Assembly: GCA_016194625.1 (NCBI GenBank)
Contig: JACQBB010000335.1
Location: 1 to 11,502, forward strand
Origin: Elusimicrobiota bacterium
GTDB taxonomy: Bacteria; Elusimicrobiota; Elusimicrobia; UBA1565; UBA9628
DNA: 11,502 nucleotides
Direction of reading: 5' to 3'
Positions 5,867 to 11,502 of the stretch are shown one piece after another (position 1 is the first letter of the stretch; each line of letters begins with the position of its first letter). A program made the translations under genes and the position numbers. The notes under the pieces are model-generated. The model was not told where the DNA came from, ran no database searches, and was given only the letters and a program-made list of their open reading frames with translations.

Positions 5867-5892
5867 CGTAACATAGCTCGGGCGGCGGACAA
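5862..5892 (-). promoter_or_regulatory. Possible divergent promoter of the SAM hydrolase operon
   Basis: Read on the minus strand, TTGTCC (5887-5892) lies 16 nt from TACGAT (5865-5870) or 19 nt from GATAAT (5862-5867). Neither combination is ideal. The candidate -10 overlaps the -10 of the plus-strand FIST promoter, so the two would compete for polymerase if both are real. The leader would be about 70 nt. Confidence 0.27.
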
Positions 5893-5930
5893 GGCTCAGG
5901 CAAGGCTGTTGCCAGCCCCGGAACGCGCAC

Positions 5931-7070
5931 ATGCGGGTCGAACAAAGACTGTGGAGTCCGTCCTCGGGGTGGAGCGCGGCGCCGCCCGGGACGCTCGGAG
6001 CGGGGGCCCAAGTGGTGCTCGTCTTCGCCGCGCCCGGCGTCCTCGAGGCCAGGACCCCGCTGGACGAGCTCCGGCGCGACTACCCCGCGGCGATCGTCTT
6101 CGGCTGCTCCACCGCCGGCGAGATCCACGACACGCGCGTCCTCGACGGGAGCGCGACCGCGACGGCCGTGACCTTCGATCGCGCCCGGGTGCGGGTCGCC
6201 GCCGTGTCCGCGTCCGAGGTCGCCGACGGCCGCGAGGCCGGCGAAAGGCTCGGCGCGGCGCTGGCGGACGACGGCCTCGTGCACGTGTTCGCGCTGTTCG
6301 ACGGCCTCATCTTCCGCGGCAGCGACCTGGCCCGCGGACTCTCCTCCCGCCTGCCCCCCTCGGTCGGCGTCACCGGCGGCCTCGCCGGAGACGGGACGAG
6401 GTACCGGAGGACCAGCGTGCTCGTCGACGGGGTCCCGCGCGTCGGCGCCTACGCCGCGCTCGGCTTCTACGGACCGGGACTGAAGGTCGGCCACGGCGCG
6501 ATCAGCGGCTGGGACCCGTTCGGACCGGAACGGGTCGTGACCCGCTCGCGCGGCAACGTGCTCTACGAGCTGGACGGGAAGTCCGCGCTGGACCTGTACC
6601 GGAACTACCTCGGCGACCACGCCCGGGACCTGCCGGCCAGCGGCCTGATCTTCCCGCTGATGCTCCGCAACCCCGGCAAGCGCGACGGCGTCGTGCGCAG
6701 CGTGCAGGCGGTCGACTCCGGCGAGTCCAGCATGACCTTCTCCGACTACGTCCCCGAGGGCAGCCACGTCCAGTTGATGAAAGGCAACTTCCACCGCGTC
6801 GTCGAGGGCGCCGGCGCGGCCGCGCGCGCCGCCCGGCGCGGCCTGGGCGGGGCGCCGGCCCAGCTCGCGATCCTGAACTCCTGCATCGCCCGCAAGATGC
6901 TGCTCAAGCAGCGCACCGAGGAGGAGATCGACGGCGTGCGCGACGCCCTCGGCGAGGGCGCCGCGCTGACCGGCTTCTACACCTACGGCGAGATCGCCCC
7001 GCTGGAGCCCGAGACGAACTGCGCGCTGTACAACCACACGATGAGCGTCACCGTGCTCTCGGAAGACTGA
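5931..7070 (+). CDS. FIST-domain sensory protein (FIST_N and FIST_C)
   Basis: A 379-residue soluble protein of the FIST family, a sensory module usually placed next to signalling genes and thought to bind small ligands such as amino acids. The FIST_N part (about 25-215) has VVLVFAAPG (28-36), the hallmark GCSTAGEI (58-65), and GVTGGLAGDG (146-155). The FIST_C part (about 216-375) has SCIARKMLLKQRTEEEI (317-333) and the terminal GFYTYGEI (348-355) with CALYNHTMSV near the end. There is no signal peptide or membrane span, so it should be cytoplasmic. The start at 5931 has only a weak ribosome binding site. The kinase gene begins 1 nt after its stop (TGACATG), so the two are co-transcribed and probably coupled. 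The ligand cannot be read from the sequence. Confidence 0.93.
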   Translation: MRVEQRLWSPSSGWSAAPPGTLGAGAQVVLVFAAPGVLEARTPLDELRRDYPAAIVFGCSTAGEIHDTRVLDGSATATAVTFDRARVRVAAVSASEVADGREAGERLGAALADDGLVHVFALFDGLIFRGSDLARGLSSRLPPSVGVTGGLAGDGTRYRRTSVLVDGVPRVGAYAALGFYGPGLKVGHGAISGWDPFGPERVVTRSRGNVLYELDGKSALDLYRNYLGDHARDLPASGLIFPLMLRNPGKRDGVVRSVQAVDSGESSMTFSDYVPEGSHVQLMKGNFHRVVEGAGAAARAARRGLGGAPAQLAILNSCIARKMLLKQRTEEEIDGVRDALGEGAALTGFYTYGEIAPLEPETNCALYNHTMSVTVLSED

Positions 7071-7071
7071 C

Positions 7072-8019
7072 ATGGACCCGCGGGAACGCCACTCGCTGCT
7101 GCGCCGCCAGCTCAAGAAGCACCTCGCCTCCGACGCGCGCGTCCCGACGGACTGCGCGGCGTTCCTGGACGCCGTCGACGCCGCCTACCGGGAGTCCGAC
7201 GAGGACCGCCTGATGCTGGAGCGCGCCTTCGAGCTCGCGTCGCAGGAGCTGCTCGACGCCAACGCCCAACTGCGGGCCGCGAAGGAGTCCGCCGAGGCGG
7301 CCAACCTCGCCAAGCGCCGGTTCCTGTCCGGCATGAGCCACGAGCTGCGCACCCCGCTGTACGCGATCCTGGGCTACGCGGAGCTGCTCGAGGAGGAGGT
7401 CGGCGCGCTGAGGCGTCCCGAGCTCGCGGCCGAGGTCGCGAGCATCCGGGCCGCCGGCGACCACCTGCTGACCCTGATCAACGGCCTGCTCGACTTCGCG
7501 CGGATCGAGGCCGGACGCCAGGAGCTGACGGTCGAGGACTTCGACCTGGACGCCCTGCTCGCGGACCTGCTGGCGATCATGCGGCCGCTGGCCGACGGCA
7601 ACGGCAACCGCCTGGTCGTCGAGAAGCGCGCGGCGCTGGGGCGCATGCGCACCGACCCGACGAAGGTCCGCCAGATCCTGCTGAACCTGCTGGGCAACGC
7701 CAACAAGTTCACCGCGCGCGGGACGCTGACGGTCACGGGCGCGGCCGCGGGCGACGGCGTCGTCCTGAGCGTCAGCGACACCGGCATCGGCATCGACGCC
7801 GAGCGCCAGCGCGCCCTGTTCGAGCCGTTCACCCGCATCGAGACGCCCGCCGGCAAGCAGTATCCGGGCACGGGCCTGGGCCTGGCGATCACGCGCGAGT
7901 ACTGCCGCGCGCTCGGCGGCTCGATCGAGTTCGTCAGCGCCCCGGGGCGCGGCTCGACCTTCACCGCGCGCCTGCCGCGGACGCTCCCGTCCGCCGCCGC
8001 GAAGACCGCGGCCCGCTAG
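7072..8019 (+). CDS. Soluble histidine kinase partnered with the FIST protein
   Basis: A 315-residue cytoplasmic histidine kinase that autophosphorylates and passes phosphate to a response regulator. Residues 1-70 are a helical N-terminal region (LLRRQLKKHL, FLDAVDAAYRESDED) of the type I recall in kinases placed beside FIST proteins. A coiled linker (about 50-82) leads to HisKA with phosphoacceptor H90 in GMSHELRTPL. The HATPase_c domain has the N-box NLLGNANKFT (205-214), the G1 box DTGIGI (236-241), the F-box LFEPF (249-253) and the G2 box GTGLGLAI (266-273), so it looks catalytically intact. There are no membrane spans and no receiver or PAS domain; input is probably the upstream FIST protein. 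No response regulator is adjacent. Its TAG stop interlocks with the purB stop on the other strand. Confidence 0.94.
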   Translation: MDPRERHSLLRRQLKKHLASDARVPTDCAAFLDAVDAAYRESDEDRLMLERAFELASQELLDANAQLRAAKESAEAANLAKRRFLSGMSHELRTPLYAILGYAELLEEEVGALRRPELAAEVASIRAAGDHLLTLINGLLDFARIEAGRQELTVEDFDLDALLADLLAIMRPLADGNGNRLVVEKRAALGRMRTDPTKVRQILLNLLGNANKFTARGTLTVTGAAAGDGVVLSVSDTGIGIDAERQRALFEPFTRIETPAGKQYPGTGLGLAITREYCRALGGSIEFVSAPGRGSTFTARLPRTLPSAAAKTAAR

Positions 8020-9326
8020 AGGCAGCCGCCGCGCTTGAGGATCTCGCGCGCCGCGGCCCCGTAGGGCTCCAGCGAGAAGCAGGCGTCGAGCTCCTTGGCG
8101 CTGAGGCGCTTGGTGACCTCGGCGTCGGCGCCCAGCGTCTGGCGCAGCGGGCCGGCGCCCGCCCAGGTCTTCATCGCGTTGCGCTGGACCAGGTCGTACG
8201 CCTCCAGCCGTCCCAGGCCGGCGTCGATCAGGCGCAGGAGCACCTTCTGCGAGAAGACGAGCCCGTGCGAGCTCTCCAGGTTCTTCTTCATGCGCTCGGG
8301 ATAGACCTGCAGGCCGTCGAGCACGCCGCAGAGCCGGTGGAGCATGAAGTCCAGCGCGATGTGCGCGTCGGGGATGACCAGGCGCTCGTTGGACGAGTGC
8401 GAGATGTCGCGCTCGTGCCACAGCGCGCAGTTCTCGGTCACGATGGTCTCGTAGCCGCGGATCATCCGCGCCAGGCCGCACAGGTTCTCGCACAGCACCG
8501 GGTTGCGCTTGTGCGGCATCGCCGACGAGCCCTTCTGCCCCTCCGAGAACGGCTCCTCCAGCTCCAGGCACTCGGTCTTCTGGAGATGCCGGATCTCGAG
8601 CGCGACGCGCTCGACCGCGCAGGCCGACAGGACCAGCGCGTGGAAGTACTCGGCGATCCGGTCGCGCGGGACCACCTGGGTGGACACGGGCTCCGGCCGC
8701 AGGCCGAGCGCGTCGAGGACGGTGGCCTCGACCTCGGACGGCAGCTGGGAGAACGCGCCGACCGCGCCGGAGACCTTGCCGTAGGCGACGGTCTCGCGCG
8801 CGGCGCGCATGCGCTTGAGGCAGCGCTGGGCCTCGGCGTGCCAGCCGGCGACCTTGATGCCGAAGGTGATCGGCTCGGCGTGGACGCCGTGGGTGCGGCC
8901 GACCATCCAGGTGCGCTCGTGCCGGCGCGCGAGGGCCTTGAGCCGCCGGGCGACCTCCTCCCAGTCCTTCACGAGCAGGTCCGCGGCGTCGCGCAGCTGC
9001 AGCGCGAGCGCGGTGTCCAGCACGTCCGACGAGGTCATCCCGAAGTGCAGGTAGCGGTCCACCTTCGGCGCCGACTTCTTGAGCTCCCCGGCGACCGCGG
9101 AGATCATGCCGATGACCTCGTGGCCGGCCTTGGACTCCTTGCTGCGCGAGGCCTCCAGCAGGGACTTCTCCATCAGGCGGCGCAGGACCTTCAGCTCCGA
9201 GGCCGGGATGCCCTTCTCCGGGGCGATCGCCTTGAGCAGCTCCTCCTCGACGCGCAGCATCGCGCGCAGGCGGTGGTCGTCGGACCAGATCCGGCCCATC
9301 TCGGGACGCGTGTAGCGGTCGATCAT
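8016..9326 (-). CDS. purB: Adenylosuccinate lyase
   Basis: A 436-residue enzyme of the fumarase/aspartase superfamily. It catalyses two steps of purine synthesis: SAICAR to AICAR plus fumarate, and adenylosuccinate to AMP plus fumarate. The N-terminus MIDRYTRPEMGRIW is typical of bacterial PurB. Conserved regions are HFGMTSSDV (94-102), RTHGVHAEP (144-152, with a catalytic His), and the superfamily signature GSSAMPHKRNP (266-276) with the mobile-loop catalytic Ser. ENCALWHERDISHSS (298-312) is also characteristic. The length is normal and no key residue is missing. The ATG lies 1 nt after the pyrE stop (TGACATG), so translation is probably coupled, with a G-rich ribosome binding site inside the end of pyrE. 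It is the last gene of the operon; no terminator space exists before the convergent kinase. Confidence 0.97.
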   Translation of the reverse strand: MIDRYTRPEMGRIWSDDHRLRAMLRVEEELLKAIAPEKGIPASELKVLRRLMEKSLLEASRSKESKAGHEVIGMISAVAGELKKSAPKVDRYLHFGMTSSDVLDTALALQLRDAADLLVKDWEEVARRLKALARRHERTWMVGRTHGVHAEPITFGIKVAGWHAEAQRCLKRMRAARETVAYGKVSGAVGAFSQLPSEVEATVLDALGLRPEPVSTQVVPRDRIAEYFHALVLSACAVERVALEIRHLQKTECLELEEPFSEGQKGSSAMPHKRNPVLCENLCGLARMIRGYETIVTENCALWHERDISHSSNERLVIPDAHIALDFMLHRLCGVLDGLQVYPERMKKNLESSHGLVFSQKVLLRLIDAGLGRLEAYDLVQRNAMKTWAGAGPLRQTLGADAEVTKRLSAKELDACFSLEPYGAAAREILKRGGCL

Positions 9327-9327
9327 G

Positions 9328-9921
9328 TCACTCCCCCTCGGCGCCGGCTTCCAGCTCGCGGCGGGCGGTGGACAGCGGCACGCCGGCCTCGCACTGCGGG
9401 CAGTTGTCGGGCGGCGCGGCCTGCAGCGGGTACGAGACCAGCGCGCGGGCCGGCACGCCCAGGCACAGCGGCGCCGACGAGCGGTCGATCATCGCGCCCA
9501 CGCCGACGACGCGCGCGCCGTACGCCTGCGCCAGCGCCACGACCTCGCCGTTCGAGCGCCCGGTCGTCAGCACGTCGACGACGACCAGCGCCTTCTCGCC
9601 GCGCTCCAGCTTGAAGTCGCGGCGGAAGGACATCGCGCCGTTGACGCGCTCGGTGAAGATCGCGCGGCACTTCTTGACGCGCGCGACCTCCTGGCCGAGG
9701 ACGACCGAGCTCATGCCCGTCGAGATGACCACGTACACCGGCGCGGTGAACTTGGCGGCGAGGGCCTTGGCGATCTTCTGCGCCACGTGGGGGTACTGGA
9801 GCACCAGCGCGGGCTGGAGGTACACCGGGGTGTGCAGGCCCGAGGCCAGGCGGAAGTGGCCGCTGGCCACGGCGCCGTGCTCCTGCAGGAGGCCCAGCAC
9901 GTCCATCTTGTTAAAGGTCAT
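9328..9921 (-). CDS. pyrE: Orotate phosphoribosyltransferase
   Basis: A 197-residue type I phosphoribosyltransferase that joins orotate and PRPP to give OMP in pyrimidine synthesis. GHFRLASGLHTPVYLQ (21-36) and ALVLQYP (38-44) match one bacterial PyrE subgroup. TERVNGAMSFRR (90-101) corresponds to the flexible loop region. The PRPP loop is VVVDVLTTGRS (113-123). The usual form is close to VVEDVxTTGGS, so the first acidic residue is Val here and the second Gly of the loop is Arg. The C-terminal CPQC (174-177) also occurs in this subgroup. ATG 9919-9921 has GAGGAG 6 nt upstream (9928-9933), and the gene starts 18 nt after the AsmA-like stop. The loop changes leave the family call secure but make specificity slightly less certain. 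Confidence 0.9.
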   Translation of the reverse strand: MTFNKMDVLGLLQEHGAVASGHFRLASGLHTPVYLQPALVLQYPHVAQKIAKALAAKFTAPVYVVISTGMSSVVLGQEVARVKKCRAIFTERVNGAMSFRRDFKLERGEKALVVVDVLTTGRSNGEVVALAQAYGARVVGVGAMIDRSSAPLCLGVPARALVSYPLQAAPPDNCPQCEAGVPLSTARRELEAGAEGE

Positions 9922-9939
9922 CGCGTTCTCCTCTGCGTC

Positions 9940-11502
9940 TTATAGCGTCTGGATCTTCTCGAGGGCCTCGAAGCGCTTGGCGGCGCGCCGCCGCCCCTCG
10001 TCCACCTTGCCCTCGATCTCGCCGTGGCCGATCTTCTTGAAGCGCGGCTCCAGGTCGGGCTTGTTGATGTCGCCCTTCACGCGGAAGCCGATCGAGGGGT
10101 TGCCGTCCTCGTCCACCCACCACTCGGGCAGCGTCCCGCGGTAGCTCGTGAGCCGCGTCAGGATGTCGAGGTCCACCTTCTCGCGGCCGAGGTCGGCCGT
10201 GCCCTCGGTGTAGGCGACCAGCTGCGGGCCGTCCACGTGGAAGTAGCGGATCGTCGCCAGGCCCTTGGCCGCGCCGTACTCGCCGTCGATGCGCCGGAAG
10301 TCGAACGACTTCGGGTAGGCGGTCGCGCCGCTGAACACGGAGAGGTTGTTCATCTTGTGCATGAAGATGAAGGGCAGGAAGACGACGCGCAGGAACTTGT
10401 TGGCGTCCTGCGCCGCCGGGACGTCGTTGACGCGGCCGGGGCCGAAGCTCAGGCGCGCCTCGCCGGCCAGCTTGTCGAGCTCCGGCGTGACGCCGCGCAG
10501 GCTCCACAGGAACTCCACGTCGCGGCAGTCGAAGTTCGGGTGCACGACCTCGCCGACGTGGACGTGACCGGTCGTGTCCGGGAAGCCCTTGGGGATCGCG
10601 TACTTGAAGGTCTTGAGCCACGGCCTCTCGGCGTCGCCGGACGCGGCGGTCCGCGTGGAGATCGACGCCTTCACGTCCGCGACCAGGCGCGCCGCCGACT
10701 GCCAATCGATGCGGTCGGCGCTGCCCGACAGCACGACCTCCTTCGGGGCCGCGGGATGGTCCACCCGCGCGCGCAGCCGCACCTTCGAGCCGGCCCAGCT
10801 CAGGGCCAGGCGGTCGATCGAGAGGCGCTGCTTGTCCAAGCTGAGCGCGCCGGCCAGGGACTCGAACGCGTTGCCGCCCAGGGTCGCCTTGCCCGAGGAC
10901 ACCGTCGCCTTGAGCTTGGCGAACTCCTCGGTCGCGGACGCGTCGGCGTCCACGCCCTCCAGGCGCTTCTCCCCCCAGACGCCGCCGAAGCCGCGCAGCG
11001 AGAGGTCCGCGTCGCGCACCTGCAGGCGTCCCCACCAGCCGGTGACCGCGGCGCGCAGGGTCGCGCGTCCCGTCAGACGGCGCGTCGCCAGCGCCGCCAG
11101 CCAGGACGACGCCTTGGCCAGGTCCGCGTCGCGCGCGGTCGCCTCCACGCTCAGCGTCGGCGTGTCGGCGGCGAAGTCGAACACCCCGGTCAGCGCGGCC
11201 GTCCCCGCGGGCGTCTCGACGGAGAGGCGGTCCAGCTCGACCATCGCCGGGGCCGGGATGGCCGCCTTCAGCGTCCACTTCGACGCGGGCAGGTCCAGCG
11301 GGAAGGGCTTGCCCGCCAGCACGCGCCAGTCCTCGGCGCCCAACGCCGGGGCGGCGACCGCGGCCTCCACGTAGGGCGCGCTGAAGCCGGTGACGGTCGC
11401 CTTGCCGGTCAGCGGCACGCCCTCGATCTCCACGCGCAGGCGGTCGGCGGTCGCCGTCGCGCTGGACCAGCGCAGGCCCGCCAGGTCCACGCGGCCCGTC
11501 GC
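9940..11502 (-). CDS. AsmA-like envelope protein, N-terminal part outside the window
   Basis: The last 520 residues of a larger protein are visible; the frame stays open to the right edge, and the GTG at 11490 is probably internal. The sequence alternates short beta-strand-like stretches with phrases such as GVPLTGKATVTGF, GTAALTGVFDF, GRATLRAAVTGWWGRLQVRDADLSLRG and ASISTRTAASG. It ends with LVAYTEGTADLGREKVDL and GFRVKGDINKPDLEP. This pattern is that of the AsmA/YhdP/TamB group of periplasmic beta-rich proteins involved in outer-membrane lipid homeostasis. The final 30 residues are Lys/Arg-rich and helical. An N-terminal membrane anchor would be expected beyond the window. It is followed after 18 nt by pyrE. 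Family placement is moderately firm; the exact subfamily is not. Confidence 0.72.
   Translation of the reverse strand, partial: ATGRVDLAGLRWSSATATADRLRVEIEGVPLTGKATVTGFSAPYVEAAVAAPALGAEDWRVLAGKPFPLDLPASKWTLKAAIPAPAMVELDRLSVETPAGTAALTGVFDFAADTPTLSVEATARDADLAKASSWLAALATRRLTGRATLRAAVTGWWGRLQVRDADLSLRGFGGVWGEKRLEGVDADASATEEFAKLKATVSSGKATLGGNAFESLAGALSLDKQRLSIDRLALSWAGSKVRLRARVDHPAAPKEVVLSGSADRIDWQSAARLVADVKASISTRTAASGDAERPWLKTFKYAIPKGFPDTTGHVHVGEVVHPNFDCRDVEFLWSLRGVTPELDKLAGEARLSFGPGRVNDVPAAQDANKFLRVVFLPFIFMHKMNNLSVFSGATAYPKSFDFRRIDGEYGAAKGLATIRYFHVDGPQLVAYTEGTADLGREKVDLDILTRLTSYRGTLPEWWVDEDGNPSIGFRVKGDINKPDLEPRFKKIGHGEIEGKVDEGRRRAAKRFEALEKIQTL

Noticed and set aside
5789..5932. Extension of the SAM hydrolase by 48 residues to an ATG at 5932
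   Set aside because: The added residues do not resemble the family, and the extension would cover the AT-rich divergent promoter pocket. The family N-terminus (LLTDFG) fits the start at 5788.
7048..9614. Long open frames antisense to the kinase and to purB
   Set aside because: Composition is shadow-like, no recognisable domains are present, and both sense genes carry complete catalytic motifs.
1..11502. CRISPR arrays, tRNA/rRNA genes, IS elements or attachment sites
   Set aside because: No regularly spaced identical repeats, cloverleaf-like segments, transposase or integrase motifs, or flanking direct repeats were seen; the octamer arrays are too short and degenerate to be CRISPR.

Overview
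This is an 11.5-kb GC-rich stretch of chromosome-like bacterial DNA with dense coding and short intergenic gaps. No tRNA, rRNA, CRISPR array, insertion sequence or phage gene was seen. The gene content is housekeeping plus secreted proteases plus one sensory pair. The host cannot be fixed from the sequence alone. The tandem secreted subtilases with a conserved pro-region/IEAD-type linker, together with odd GG(C/T)C(C/T)-rich intergenic words, make me lean towards Elusimicrobiota. This is an inference from memory of such genomes, not a demonstrated assignment.

Layout, left to right. (1) 1-2165, minus strand: two tandem paralogous secreted S8 (subtilisin-like) proteases. The left one runs off the window before its catalytic Ser; the right one is complete. 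(2) 2166-2548: a control region with a minus-strand extended -10 for the complete protease and a near-consensus plus-strand sigma70-type promoter for a 63-residue orphan protein. (3) 2549-5788, minus strand: a tight three-gene operon of S-adenosylmethionine hydrolase (DUF62/SAM hydroxide adenosyltransferase), an RlmI-type rRNA cytosine methyltransferase with a PUA domain, and a RecB/Cas4-like PD-(D/E)XK nuclease with an Fe-S cysteine set. (4) 5789-5930: divergent promoter region. (5) 5931-8019, plus strand: a FIST-domain sensor followed 1 nt later by a soluble histidine kinase, a classic sensor/kinase pair without an adjacent response regulator. (6) 8016-11502, minus strand: an AsmA-like envelope protein (5' part outside the window), orotate phosphoribosyltransferase (pyrE) and adenylosuccinate lyase (purB), closely packed and probably co-transcribed.

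The most unusual signal is not a gene. Two intergenic stretches (about 849-940 and 2228-2290) are built from end-to-end 8-nt words of the form RGGYCYWW, kept in 8-nt register with occasional 5, 6 or 9-nt slips. Each lies directly upstream of a predicted -10 element of one of the two paralogous proteases. Other points of interest are the orphan 63-aa gene with its strong promoter, convergent gene pairs whose stop codons abut (TGATCA) or interlock (CTAG), and a PyrE whose PRPP loop lacks a normally conserved acidic residue.
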